Part shown: in pieces, positions 25,857 to 35,107 of the stretch
Position numbering within the stretch: the first letter of the stretch is position 1
Layout: every line of letters begins with the position of its first letter
Source of the DNA: Pseudomonas fluorescens
Lineage (GTDB): Bacteria > Pseudomonadota > Gammaproteobacteria > Pseudomonadales > Pseudomonadaceae
Length of the DNA stretch: 64,000 nt
Reading direction: 5' to 3'
NCBI RefSeq assembly: GCF_018614655.1
Contig: NZ_JAGGOG010000011.1
Coordinates: 186,001 to 250,000 of the forward strand
The notes under the pieces: generated by a model
The model's database searches: none
Told to the model about the DNA's origin: nothing
What the model saw: the letters and a program-made list of their open reading frames with translations, nothing else
Translations under genes and position numbers: made by a program

Positions 25857-26399
25857 GTGAATAACAGTCCCTTGGTAGAGATCGACCCCCAGGTGTACCC
25901 GGTGCAGATCGACCTGATCTACGCCAGCGCCGACAACCTGGCCGGCCGTGTGATCTATCGCAATAACCGTTGCCTGCTGCATGTCGACGCGGCCGCCTGC
26001 CTGCGCAAGGCCAGCCAGGCAGCGCGCCAGGCCGGGTTGACCCTGCGCATCCTGGATGCCTATCGGCCCGCGTACGCCCAGCAATTGCTCTGGCAGGTTC
26101 TGCCCGACCCCAACTACGTAAGCGACCCGCGACTGGGATCACATCACACCCGAGGCGTGGCCATCGACCTGACCCTGGTGGACGAACACGGCGAAGCCCT
26201 GGACATGGGCACCGCCTTCGACGCCATGGAACCCAAGTCCCACCCGTTCTACCCCGACTTGCCGCCCCAGGTGCAACGCAATCGCCTGTTGTTGATGGGG
26301 ATCATGCTGAGTGCCGGCTTCAAGGCCATCACCACCGAATGGTGGCACTACGAGCTGCCGGACGCCGAACACTTCCCCCTGATCGAGGAGCCCCGCTGA
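25857..26399 (+). CDS. ddpX: D-alanyl-D-alanine dipeptidase (VanX/DdpX type)
   Basis: 180 residues from GTG 25857, preceded by GAGAGGA. Zinc site: H97 and D104 in SHHTRGVAID, H164 in EWWHYE with catalytic base E161, and conserved R70 in DAYRP, all as in VanX/DdpX. E. coli DdpX is 193 residues. It hydrolyses D-Ala-D-Ala to D-alanine in the cytoplasm. It is followed by a complete five-gene dipeptide ABC importer in the same order as E. coli ddpXABCDF, so the operon scavenges peptidoglycan dipeptides. Confidence 0.93.
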   Translation: MNNSPLVEIDPQVYPVQIDLIYASADNLAGRVIYRNNRCLLHVDAAACLRKASQAARQAGLTLRILDAYRPAYAQQLLWQVLPDPNYVSDPRLGSHHTRGVAIDLTLVDEHGEALDMGTAFDAMEPKSHPFYPDLPPQVQRNRLLLMGIMLSAGFKAITTEWWHYELPDAEHFPLIEEPR

Positions 26400-26514
26400 C
26401 CGTTTACCGCCACACCACAACAATAAGCAGCACGCCTTAGCTCCAACTGCCCGGTTATACATTTAATAAAAAACCTGACGACGTTCCCCTCATCTGATGA
26501 TCAAGGAAACCGGC

Positions 26515-28074
26515 ATGACCCTTAATACCGTGACTACCCGCAAGACCCTCGCCCTGTCCCTGTTGTGCGCCGCGCTGAGCCTTGGCGCCTGGCAATCGGC
26601 AAGCGCCGCCGCGCCCAAGGACACCCTGATGATCGGCAAGGCCGCCGACCCGCAAACCCTCGACCCCGCCGTAACCATCGACAACAACGATTGGGCGGTG
26701 ACCTACCCGGCGTACCAGAAACTGGTGGCCTACAAGGTTGAAAACGGTAAAGGCAGCACCGAAGTCCAGGGCGACCTGGCCGAGAGCTGGAGCATTTCGC
26801 CGGACAATCTGGTGTGGGACTTCAAGCTCAAGCCCGGCAACAAATTCGACGACGGCGCGGCAGTGGATGCCAATGCGGTGAAGTTCTCCTTCGACCGCCT
26901 GATGAAGCTCAAGCAAGGCCCTTCCGGCGCCTTTCCGGATGACATGGCCGTCAGTGTCGTCGACCCGATGACCGTGCGCTTCACCCTGACCAAACCCTAT
27001 GCGCCCTTCCTCTTCACCCTCGCCCACAACGGCGCCGGCATCATCAACCCGGACGTGGCCAAACAGGGCGATATCAACGCCTACCTGTCGACCCACACCG
27101 CCGGCTCCGGTGCGTTTCGCCTGAGCAACTGGCAGAAAGGCCAGGCCCTGACCCTGGAGCCCAACACCTACTACGCCGGGCCCAAGCCAAGTCTGAATAA
27201 GGTGGTGATCAAGATCATCAGCGAAGCCTCGGTACGGCGCCTGCAACTGGAACGGGGTGACCTGGACATCATCGAGGACATGCCCGAAGACCAGCTCAGC
27301 ACGCTGGCCAGCAAACCAGGGATTGTCGTCGAAAAATTCCCGTCGCTGCGGGTAACGTACCTGTACCTGAACAACAAAAAAGCCCCGCTGGACAACCGTG
27401 ACGCACGCCAGGCCATCGTCGATGCGCTGGATTACAAAGGCATCGTCGATGGCATCCTCAAGGGGCAGGCCAAGTTGATGAACGGGCCAATCCCGGATGG
27501 CATGTGGGCCCATGACGCCAGCCTGCCGGTGATGAAACAGGACGTGGCCGCCGCAGAGGCCAACCTCAAGAAACTGCCGCAGAAAATCAGCAACCTGAAC
27601 TTTGTCTATTCGGATAAAGACGCCAACTGGGAGTCCATCGGCCTGACCCTGCAAGCCGGCCTGGCGCCATTGGGGATCAACCTGAAGATGGAGAAACTGG
27701 CCAATGCCACGATGCGTGAGCGCCTGGGCAAGGGCGACTTCGACGTCGCCATCGGTTCCTGGAGCCCGGACTTCGCCGATCCCTACATGTTCATGAACTT
27801 CTGGTTCGACTCCAACTTGCAAGGGCTGGCGGGCAATCGTTCGTTCTATAGCAACCCCCAGGTGGACACGCTGGTGCGTGATGCTGCGGCCAATAACGAC
27901 ACCGCCAAGCGTATCGAGCTGTACCAGCAAGCGCAGAAGATCGTGCTCAAGGACGCGGTCTACGCCTACCTGTATCAGAAGAACTACAGCCTGCCGATGC
28001 GTGATTCGGTGAAGGGGTATGTGTTCCATCCGATGTTGGAGCAGGTGTTTAACGTGGCGCAGATCAGTAAGTAA
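26515..28074 (+). CDS. ddpA: Dipeptide ABC transporter substrate-binding protein (DdpA-like)
   Basis: 519 residues from ATG 26515, which has AAGGAAA upstream; ATG 26497 is an alternative lacking a good site. Signal peptide to about residue 32 (ending QSASA). Family 5 binding-protein features: PQTLDPAVTIDNNDW, DLAESWSISPDNLVWDFKL, AVKFSFDRLM and a C-terminal KDAVYAYLYQ segment. It binds peptide or similar ligands in the periplasm for the permease pair that follows. Assignment to D-Ala-D-Ala rests on the neighbouring ddpX. Confidence 0.88.
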   Translation: MTLNTVTTRKTLALSLLCAALSLGAWQSASAAAPKDTLMIGKAADPQTLDPAVTIDNNDWAVTYPAYQKLVAYKVENGKGSTEVQGDLAESWSISPDNLVWDFKLKPGNKFDDGAAVDANAVKFSFDRLMKLKQGPSGAFPDDMAVSVVDPMTVRFTLTKPYAPFLFTLAHNGAGIINPDVAKQGDINAYLSTHTAGSGAFRLSNWQKGQALTLEPNTYYAGPKPSLNKVVIKIISEASVRRLQLERGDLDIIEDMPEDQLSTLASKPGIVVEKFPSLRVTYLYLNNKKAPLDNRDARQAIVDALDYKGIVDGILKGQAKLMNGPIPDGMWAHDASLPVMKQDVAAAEANLKKLPQKISNLNFVYSDKDANWESIGLTLQAGLAPLGINLKMEKLANATMRERLGKGDFDVAIGSWSPDFADPYMFMNFWFDSNLQGLAGNRSFYSNPQVDTLVRDAAANNDTAKRIELYQQAQKIVLKDAVYAYLYQKNYSLPMRDSVKGYVFHPMLEQVFNVAQISK

Positions 28075-28083
28075 CCCGCTCCC

Positions 28084-28149
28084 CGCTCGCCACAGGTAAG
28101 CCCGCTCGCCACAGATATGCCCCACACACAGAAAACCTGCTCGCCACAA
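28084..28149. repeat. Three short direct repeats before the permease gene
   Basis: GCTCGCCACA occurs three times (28085, 28104, 28139) in the 87-bp gap between the binding-protein and permease genes. The sequence equals the outer end of the REPIN at 712-840, so these look like eroded REP ends. Confidence 0.65.
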
Positions 28150-28161
28150 CGAGGAGCCCCC

Positions 28162-29178
28162 ATGGCCTTCCTGAATATTCTGCGCAAACGCCTGTTCGGC
28201 CTGCTGTTGGTCGTGATCGGTGTTTCAGTGATCACCTTTTGCATCTCCCACCTGATCCCGGGTGACCCCGCGCGGCTGATCGCCGGCGACCGGGCCAGCG
28301 ATGCCATTGTCGAGAACATCCGCCATCAACTGGGCCTCGACCTGCCGCTGTATCAACAGTACGGCCGCTACATGAGTGACCTGCTGCACGGCGACCTCGG
28401 CACCTCGATCCGCACCAGCCGCCCGGTGCTGGAGGACCTGCAAGCGTTCTTCCCGGCCACCCTGGAACTGGCCCTTGCCGCCCTGCTGCTGTCAGTGCTG
28501 GTGGGCGTTCCGCTTGGGGTGTTATCGGCGGTCTATCACAACCGTGCCATCGACCAGATCGCCCGCACGTTGGCCGTCACCGGCATTTCCACCCCGGCGT
28601 TCTGGCTTGGGTTGGGGCTGATCGTGTTGTTCTACGGCCAACTCGGCTGGCTGCCCGGCAGCGGTCGACTGGACGAAGGCCTGGAGCCGCCCCACACCAT
28701 CACCGGGTTCTACCTGGTGGACGCGTTGCTGGCCGGGGATATCCCGCTGTTTCTCAACGCCCTGCAACACCTGATCCTGCCGGCGATCACCCTGGGTTTC
28801 GTCAACCTCGGCGTGGTGGCGCGGCAGATCCGTTCGGCAATGCTGGATCAGTTGGGCGAAGACTATATCCGCACCGCGCGTGCCTACGGCCTGTCACGTT
28901 GGGCGGTGATTCTGCGGCACGCGCTGCCCAACGCGCTGATTCCCTCGGTCACCGTCCTCGGCCTGACCCTCGGTGACTTGCTCTACGGCGCCGTGCTCAC
29001 CGAAACCGTGTTCGCCTGGCCCGGCATGGGCGCCTATGTGGTCAAGTCGATTCAGTCCCTGGATTTCCCGGCGGTGATGGGCTTCGCGATCCTCGTGTCG
29101 TTTATTTATGTGCTGCTGAACATGGCGATCGACCTGCTGTACCGGGTGATCGATCCGCGTATCGGCGAGGTGAATTGA
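28162..29178 (+). CDS. ddpB: Dipeptide ABC permease (DppB/DdpB type)
   Basis: 338 residues from ATG 28162 with GAGGAG upstream. Six membrane segments, N-terminal signature ISHLIPGDPARLIAGDRAS and the coupling-helix motif EDYIRTARAYGLSRWAVILRHALPNAL (EAA loop). It forms the inner-membrane channel with the next gene product. Start of the next gene follows after 1 bp. Confidence 0.9.
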   Translation: MAFLNILRKRLFGLLLVVIGVSVITFCISHLIPGDPARLIAGDRASDAIVENIRHQLGLDLPLYQQYGRYMSDLLHGDLGTSIRTSRPVLEDLQAFFPATLELALAALLLSVLVGVPLGVLSAVYHNRAIDQIARTLAVTGISTPAFWLGLGLIVLFYGQLGWLPGSGRLDEGLEPPHTITGFYLVDALLAGDIPLFLNALQHLILPAITLGFVNLGVVARQIRSAMLDQLGEDYIRTARAYGLSRWAVILRHALPNALIPSVTVLGLTLGDLLYGAVLTETVFAWPGMGAYVVKSIQSLDFPAVMGFAILVSFIYVLLNMAIDLLYRVIDPRIGEVN

Positions 29179-29179
29179 G

Positions 29180-30079
29180 ATGACCACGCCTGTGACTATC
29201 CCCCTGCCCGTGCCGTTGGCCCAACGCCCGACCCTGCACGCGCGCCTGGCGTACCTGGCTTATCAAGTACGGCGCAGCCCGCTGACCATTGCCGGCCTGA
29301 CCATCACCCTGATCGTACTGATCTGCATGGCGTTCGCGCCTTGGCTGGCCAGCCACGACCCCAACGCCCTCAACCTGGCCCAACGCCTCGCCGCCCCCTC
29401 GGCCGAGCACTGGTTCGGCACCGATGAAGTGGGCCGCGACCTGTTCAGCCGTGTATTGCATGGCAGCCGTCAATCGGTGGGCGTCGGCCTGTTCGTGGCC
29501 TTTGCCTCGTGCCTGGCAGGCGGCCTGCTGGGCTGTCTGTCGGGGATCATCGGCGGGCGTTTCGACGGCCTGATCATGCGCCTGATGGACATCATGCTCT
29601 CGGTGCCGTCCCTGGTGCTGATCATGGCCCTGGCCGCCGCGCTGGGCCCGAGCCTGTTCAACGCGATGCTGGCGATCACCGTGGTGCGCATTCCGTTCTA
29701 CGTACGCCTGGCCCGTGGCCAAGCCTTGAGCATCCGCCAGATGGGTTACGTCAAGGCGTCCCAGACCTTCGGTGCCGGGCGTTGGCATATCGTCTCCTGG
29801 CACGTGGGCCGCAACGCCATGCCGCCCTTGCTGGTGCAACTGAGCCTGGACATCGGCAGCGCCATTCTCATGGCCTCGGCCCTCGGCTTTATCGGCCTGG
29901 GCGCACAACAGCCCACCGCCGAATGGGGCGCGATGGTCGCCACCGGGCGTAATTTCATCCTCGACAACTGGTGGTACTCGACCTTCCCGGGGCTGGCGAT
30001 CCTGATCACCGCCACCGGTTTCAACTTGCTGGGTGACGGTGTGCGTGACCTGCTTGATCCACGGCAACAGGGGAAATGA
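29180..30079 (+). CDS. ddpC: Dipeptide ABC permease (DppC/DdpC type)
   Basis: 299 residues. DppC-type N-terminus (SPLTIAGLTITLIVLICMAF, then HWFGTDEVGRDLFSRVLHG) and EAA loop (MGYVKASQTFGAGRWHIVSW), with six membrane segments. It pairs with the upstream permease. The stop overlaps the ATG of the first ATPase gene (ATGA). Confidence 0.9.
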   Translation: MTTPVTIPLPVPLAQRPTLHARLAYLAYQVRRSPLTIAGLTITLIVLICMAFAPWLASHDPNALNLAQRLAAPSAEHWFGTDEVGRDLFSRVLHGSRQSVGVGLFVAFASCLAGGLLGCLSGIIGGRFDGLIMRLMDIMLSVPSLVLIMALAAALGPSLFNAMLAITVVRIPFYVRLARGQALSIRQMGYVKASQTFGAGRWHIVSWHVGRNAMPPLLVQLSLDIGSAILMASALGFIGLGAQQPTAEWGAMVATGRNFILDNWWYSTFPGLAILITATGFNLLGDGVRDLLDPRQQGK

Positions 30080-31068
30080 GCATGTCCAGTCCAGCGGTCC
30101 TCGCCATCGACAACCTGAGCCTGGAATTCCCGGCTTACCGCAACAATGTCCAAGCCCTTAACGGTGTGTCACTGCACGTCAATCCCGGCGAAATCGTCGG
30201 CGTGGTGGGCGAGTCCGGTTCGGGTAAATCGGTCACCGCGATGCTCAGCTTGCGCCTGCTGCCGGAGCGCAGTTACCGGATCACCCAGGGCAGCTTGCAT
30301 ATGCTCGGCCGCGACATGCTCGGTGCCCAGGAAAAAGACCTGTTGCAGGTCCGTGGCCGTGACGCCGCGATGATCTTCCAGGAGCCCATGACCGCCCTCA
30401 ACCCGACGCGGCGCATCGGCCGGCAAATGCTCGACGTGATCATCCATCACCAGCGCCTGAGCAAAGCCGAGGCCCGGGCCAAGGCTATCGCCCTGCTCAA
30501 GGACATGCACATCGCCGACCCCGAGCAGATCCTCGACAGTTACCCCTTCGAACTGTCCGGTGGCATGCGTCAGCGAGTAATGATTGCCTTGGCGTTTTCC
30601 TGCGATCCACAACTGCTGATCGCCGACGAACCGACCACGGCCCTCGACGTCACGGTGCAGCGCCAGGTGCTGTTGCTGCTGCGGGAAAAGGCACGCCAAC
30701 GCGGCACCGCGATCCTGCTGATCACCCACGACATGGCGGTGGTCTCGCAGTTCTGCGACCGGGTGTACGTGATGTACACCGGCGCCGTGGTCGAAGAAGG
30801 CCCCACCGCCCAAGTCATGGGCGATCCCCGGCATCCCTACACCCAAGGCTTGCTCAGCGGCCTGCCGGAGCAGGTACAACCCGGCGAAGACCTGCTGACC
30901 ATCCCCGGCCAAGTGCCCAACCTGGCCGCCCTGCCCTCGGGCTGTACCTTTCGCGAACGCTGCCCCCACGCCATGACCCAATGTGCCGAACGCCCGCGCC
31001 TTAACCTGATCGATCCGGCCCGCCTGCGCAAAAGTGCGTGCTGGTTGTCCGCCAAGGAGTCTGTGTGA
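30076..31068 (+). CDS. ddpD: Dipeptide ABC ATPase (DppD/DdpD type)
   Basis: 330 residues. Walker A GESGSGKSV, Q-loop MIFQEPMTALNP, signature LSGGMRQR, Walker B LLIADEPT and H-loop LLITHDM. The C-terminal oligopeptide-ABC extension carries the cysteine set seen in this family (SGCTFRERCPHAMTQCAE), which can hold an Fe-S cluster. ATG 30082 is an alternative start. Energises import together with DdpF; the stop overlaps the next ATG (TGATG). Confidence 0.92.
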   Translation: MSMSSPAVLAIDNLSLEFPAYRNNVQALNGVSLHVNPGEIVGVVGESGSGKSVTAMLSLRLLPERSYRITQGSLHMLGRDMLGAQEKDLLQVRGRDAAMIFQEPMTALNPTRRIGRQMLDVIIHHQRLSKAEARAKAIALLKDMHIADPEQILDSYPFELSGGMRQRVMIALAFSCDPQLLIADEPTTALDVTVQRQVLLLLREKARQRGTAILLITHDMAVVSQFCDRVYVMYTGAVVEEGPTAQVMGDPRHPYTQGLLSGLPEQVQPGEDLLTIPGQVPNLAALPSGCTFRERCPHAMTQCAERPRLNLIDPARLRKSACWLSAKESV

Positions 31069-32015
31069 TGACGGTTTCCCAAGATCCCTTGCTGACCCTC
31101 AGGGACGTGCAGGTGAAGTTCCCGGTAAAGAACGACTGGCTGGGCCGGCCCCGGGGCTATGCCCATGCCCTTAACGGCATCGACTTGCAGGTGCGCCCGG
31201 GAGAAACCCTGGGGATTGTCGGCGAGTCCGGCTGCGGTAAAAGCACCCTCGCCCAACTGCTGATGGGCCTGGTGGCGCCTAGCGGCGGCGAGGTGGACTG
31301 GGTCTACAACAACGCCCGGGAGCGCCATCGCCATGTGCAGATCGTGTTCCAGGACCCGCAATCGTCCCTCGACCCGCGCCTGCCTATCTGGAAGATCATC
31401 ACCGAACCGCTGTTCGCCCTGGGCGATACCCCCAGACGCGAAATGCGCGCCATCGCCGCCAAGGTGGCCGAGCAAGTGGGCATTCGCGCCGAGTACCTGG
31501 ACCGCTACCCGCACCAATTCTCCGGCGGGCAACGGCAACGGATCGCCATTGCCCGGGCCCTGGCGTCGAACCCGAGCATTCTGGTGCTCGACGAACCGAC
31601 CTCGGCTCTGGACATCTCGGTGCAGGCGCAGATCCTCAACCTGTTAGCGGAGTTGCAACGGCGGTTGGGCCTGACCTATATCCTGATCTCCCACAACGTT
31701 TCGGTGGTGCGGCACATGGCTGACCGGGTGGCGGTAATGTATCTGGGGCAGATTGTAGAGCTGGGGGATGCCGAGCAGGTGCTGGGGCAGCCGCGGCATC
31801 CGTATACGCAGTTGCTGCTGGAGGCGGTGCCGAAATTGGGGGTGGCGTTGGATGATGCGTATGTCAGCGCGGCGACGGAACTGCCGGGGAATCGGGTGTT
31901 GCCCAGTGGGTGTTTTTTTCTGGAGCGGTGTTCGAGGCGTACGCAGGGGTGTGAGCAGAGGCAGGGGTTGGTGGGGAGTGGGCATCAGGAGGTGCGGTGT
32001 CATTTGGTGCTTTGA
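31068..32015 (+). CDS. ddpF: Dipeptide ABC ATPase (DppF/DdpF type)
   Basis: 315 residues. Walker A GESGCGKST, Q-loop IVFQDPQSSLDPR, signature FSGGQRQR, Walker B ILVLDEPT, H-loop ILISHN. C-terminal extension with SGCFFLERCSRRTQGCE. Last gene of the ddp operon. The last 80 codons shift toward G-rich, T/G-ending codons, and a composite repeat begins 8 bp after the stop. Confidence 0.92.
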   Translation: MTVSQDPLLTLRDVQVKFPVKNDWLGRPRGYAHALNGIDLQVRPGETLGIVGESGCGKSTLAQLLMGLVAPSGGEVDWVYNNARERHRHVQIVFQDPQSSLDPRLPIWKIITEPLFALGDTPRREMRAIAAKVAEQVGIRAEYLDRYPHQFSGGQRQRIAIARALASNPSILVLDEPTSALDISVQAQILNLLAELQRRLGLTYILISHNVSVVRHMADRVAVMYLGQIVELGDAEQVLGQPRHPYTQLLLEAVPKLGVALDDAYVSAATELPGNRVLPSGCFFLERCSRRTQGCEQRQGLVGSGHQEVRCHLVL

Positions 32016-32022
32016 TTGGGGG

Positions 32023-32706
32023 CATATCCATTGCTGCGGTTACGGCGGCTATTGGTTTCGCCCTTACGGCGACTCACTTTGCAAAAGCGGCAAAGTAAGC
32101 AAAACGCTCTTGCCCCACCACTCGGCACCTCGCTCAGGCTCGGTGTGCCCGTAATCCGACATTGATTTGGGGGGCCGCCGCCATCGGCCATCCATGGCCG
32201 AGGGCGGCTAAACCGGCGTCCTGCCGGTTTACCCCCCAAATCAATATCGGATTCCGGCCAGCGTGGTTTAACGGGGCGCCTCAGATCAAGATCAAGATCA
32301 AAAGCAGATCAACAGCAAGATCAAGAGCACGCAGCCTCGCTGGCGCTCGACAGCTGCTACGCGAAGGTGTGAGGAGGAAACGCATACGCTTCAAAGAATA
32401 GGTCGGCTACTAGGCCGCCTCGCTTTTGCTCTGTTTTTGATCCTAGGCGCCCCGTTAAACCACGATGGCTGAACGTAGGCATTGGTCCGTGGGTAAACCG
32501 GCAGGACGCCGGTTTAGCCGCACTGGGCCAGGGATGGCCCATTGCGGCGGCCCACGGAGCAATGCCGAAGTGAGGGCATGCCGAGCCTAGGCGAGGCACC
32601 GAGTGGTGGGGCAAAGACCTTTTGGTTACTTTTGGGGCGTTTGCCAAAAGTGACCCGCTGTAAGAGCGGAACCATAAGCCGCCATCACCGCAGCAACGGA
32701 TATGTA
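32023..32706. repeat. Composite palindromic repeat, copy A
   Basis: About 0.68 kb with inverted termini (ATATCCATTGCTGCGGT ... ACCGCAGCAACGGATAT). Both arms contain, in opposite orientation, a block reading TTGCCCCACCACTCGGCACC (left near 32109, right near 32610) and a TAAACCGGCGTCCTGCCGG hairpin; GTTTAACGGGGCGCC marks the inner end of each arm. The centre holds GATCAA tandem repeats and a half of the GTAGCAG REP family. Short frames inside it are not genes. It fills the whole gap between ddpF and the LysR gene. Confidence 0.85.
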
Positions 32707-32707
32707 C

Positions 32708-33625
32708 TCAATCCCCCCTAGCCCACCCCCGCTCCCCCTCAAACCCCTCAAACAACTCAAAAATCGTCTCCCTGACCTTCTCCACCGCATTACTCTGCAC
32801 CCCCGTATCCGGCCAGCACAACGACAACTCCCGCGTAAACAACCGATGATCAATCCTCGCCAACTTAAGCCTGCGTTGCTCCAACTCCACGTGCGCCGCC
32901 GCCCAAGGCAACACCGTCACCCCCAACCTCGCCAACACCGCCGAAAACAACAAATCCGTAGAGTTCGCCTCAAACTCCACCTCAAACGGCAACCCCGCCT
33001 CTTGCATCGCCGCATCCACCCGACTGCGAATGGTGTTCGGCACACACGGCAACACCAGCGGCATCTTCGCCAACGCCTCAATACTCACCGGCCCATCCGG
33101 CAGCAAAAACTCCGGCCACGCCACCAAGTACAGAATTTCACTGAGCAACCGCCGCGACGCCAAACCACGGGTCTGCACCCCATCGACAATCACCGCCATC
33201 GCCACCCGCCCCACCGTGATCAACCCTCCCAGCTCAGCACTCGGCGCATCGATCAACTCCAGCTTGATCCCCGGATAACGACTGCGAATGGTCCGCGCCA
33301 AGGGAATCGCCAACATCCGCGCCGTACTCGACGGCATGCCCACCGACACCTTGCCCTGCGGATATTCAGCATCCTGACGCAGCAGTTCCCGAGTGCCATC
33401 GGCCTGGCGCAATAACTCAATGGCATGCCGATACAAGGTTTGCCCCGCGGCAGTGGGTACCACGCCATGCACACTGCGTTCGAGCAGTTGCATGTCCATG
33501 TCCCGCTCCAGATTGCGCATCTGCTGGCTGATGGCCGGTTGGGCGATGTGCAGGGCTTCGCTGGCGCGGGTGATGTTGGCGCACTCGACCACCTTGATGA
33601 AGTACCGCAGCTGGCGCAGGTCCAT
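32708..33625 (-). CDS. LysR-family regulator of the MFS / CoA-transferase operon
   Basis: 305 residues from ATG 33625 (AGGAG 7 bp upstream; the ATG at 33631 would have no spacing). HTH in residues 1-60 (MDLRQLRYFIKVVECANITR, HIAQPAISQQMRNLERDMDM); effector domain from about 90 (GKVSVGMPSSTARMLAIPLA). The Cbl/NAC-like hallmark of a short linker is normal. It is divergent from the MFS gene, with a LysR-type dyad between them, so it probably controls that operon. The C-terminus (GFEGERGWARGD) ends one base past the composite repeat. Confidence 0.9.
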   Translation of the reverse strand: MDLRQLRYFIKVVECANITRASEALHIAQPAISQQMRNLERDMDMQLLERSVHGVVPTAAGQTLYRHAIELLRQADGTRELLRQDAEYPQGKVSVGMPSSTARMLAIPLARTIRSRYPGIKLELIDAPSAELGGLITVGRVAMAVIVDGVQTRGLASRRLLSEILYLVAWPEFLLPDGPVSIEALAKMPLVLPCVPNTIRSRVDAAMQEAGLPFEVEFEANSTDLLFSAVLARLGVTVLPWAAAHVELEQRRLKLARIDHRLFTRELSLCWPDTGVQSNAVEKVRETIFELFEGFEGERGWARGD

Positions 33626-33695
33626 GGGCATCTCCTGAAAAAACCGACTCTATATAAAGATCCGATGGAACCAAAGGAATTTCATATTTGTGGCT

Positions 33696-33712
33696 TATGG
33701 GTCACGGGCATA
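33696..33712. promoter_or_regulatory. Candidate LysR operator
   Basis: TATG-N9-CATA dyad, extended by T-N11-A-type symmetry, in the 159-bp gap between the divergent LysR and MFS genes, 89 bp before the MFS start. Confidence 0.5.
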
Positions 33713-33784
33713 GATTGATTTCACAATAAACGAAGCGCCTCGCCGCGCTTCTATAGGCCCGAGCAGGGTCAATGGGAGATCGTC

Positions 33785-35089
33785 ATGTCCAAAGCGTTAA
33801 CCGCATCGGCAACGAGCATAAAACCAATCAAGACCCCCCTGTCCCGCGAGCAGATTCGCGGCTTCTGGGCGGTGTACCTGGGCTGGGTCCTGGATGGCGT
33901 GGACTCGGTGATTTTTGCCCTGGTGTTGATTCCTGCCCTCACCGAGTTGCTGCCCAACTCGGGCCTCGCCCCTACTCCCGCCAACATCGCCATGTACGGT
34001 TCGATCATGTTTGGGTTGTTCCTGGTGGGTTGGGGGCTTTCATTCATCTGGGGACCGCTGGCGGACCGCTTCGGGCGGGTCAAGGTGCTGGCCGTGAGCA
34101 TCCTGGTGTATTCGTTGTTTACCGGCGCGGCGGCGTTCTCCGACAACATCTGGCAGTTGGCGATTTTCCGCTTGATTGCCGGGATCGGCGTCGGTGGCGA
34201 ATGGGCCCTGGCCGGTACGTATGTGGCCGAGAGTTGGCCGGAAGACCGACGCAAAATGGGTGCCGGGTATTTGCAGACCGGCTACTACCTGGGCTTTTTC
34301 ATTGCCGCCTTGCTCAACTACACCGTCGGCGCCACCTATGGCTGGCGGGTGATGTTTTTGTGCGGGCTATTCCCGGCCGTCGTGGCGATCTATACCGCGT
34401 TGAAGGTCAAGGAGCCCCAGCAGATTCGCCAGGTAAAACCCGCCGCGACCACACGTGCTGCGTGGTGGGAAATCTTTGCCCCTGCATTTCGCCGTCGCAC
34501 GTTGACCAGCTCGGCCCTGGTGGGGGTAGCCATCGTCGGGCTGTGGGCGGGCTCTGTGTATGAAGCCACCGCCGTGGTCACCCTGGCGACCCGCGCAGGC
34601 ATCGACCATGTCGGTGCGGTACACCTGGCCTCGATTGGCGCGGCAGTGTTGTCGTTGAGCACCATCCTCGGCTGCCTCGTCGCACCGTGGCTGGCCGAAC
34701 GGGTCGGCCGACGCAAGGCGCTGGGCATCTACTTTGCCGGTATGGCGGCCTCGATCGTCTTCGCCTTCGGCTGGGTGTTCTACCTGGATAACGGCCTGCA
34801 CCTGTTCATGGTGTCGTTGCTGTTCCTCGGCTTTTTTGGCGGCAACTTCGCGATCTTTTCCCTGTGGTTGCCCGAACAGTACCCCACCCGGATTCGCGCC
34901 ACCGCCTTTGCTTTCAATGCGTCAGTGGGGCGCTTCATCGGTGCCGGGGTCAACTTCCTGCTGGCCGCCGCGATTCATTGGTATGGCTCCATCGGCGCAC
35001 CGATCGCCTGGACGGCGGCCGCCTTTGTGTTGGGCATATTGATCCTGCCGTTCGCCGTCGAAACCCGCCACCAGACATTGCCGCAATAA
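33785..35089 (+). CDS. MFS transporter for a carboxylic acid
   Basis: 434 residues with about 12 hydrophobic segments. MFS motifs: WGPLADRFGRVKVL after segment 2, LIAGIGVGGEWALAGTYVAE in segment 4, and WLAERVGRRKALGIYF in the middle loop. DGVDSVIFALVLIPAL at segment 1 resembles the acid/H+ symporter group (AAHS/SHS). First gene of an operon with a class III CoA-transferase and a methylmalonyl-CoA decarboxylase, so its cargo is probably a dicarboxylate such as methylmalonate; that is inference. Confidence 0.88.
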   Translation: MSKALTASATSIKPIKTPLSREQIRGFWAVYLGWVLDGVDSVIFALVLIPALTELLPNSGLAPTPANIAMYGSIMFGLFLVGWGLSFIWGPLADRFGRVKVLAVSILVYSLFTGAAAFSDNIWQLAIFRLIAGIGVGGEWALAGTYVAESWPEDRRKMGAGYLQTGYYLGFFIAALLNYTVGATYGWRVMFLCGLFPAVVAIYTALKVKEPQQIRQVKPAATTRAAWWEIFAPAFRRRTLTSSALVGVAIVGLWAGSVYEATAVVTLATRAGIDHVGAVHLASIGAAVLSLSTILGCLVAPWLAERVGRRKALGIYFAGMAASIVFAFGWVFYLDNGLHLFMVSLLFLGFFGGNFAIFSLWLPEQYPTRIRATAFAFNASVGRFIGAGVNFLLAAAIHWYGSIGAPIAWTAAAFVLGILILPFAVETRHQTLPQ

Positions 35090-35107
35090 CCCTGACTGGA
35101 GAAACCC

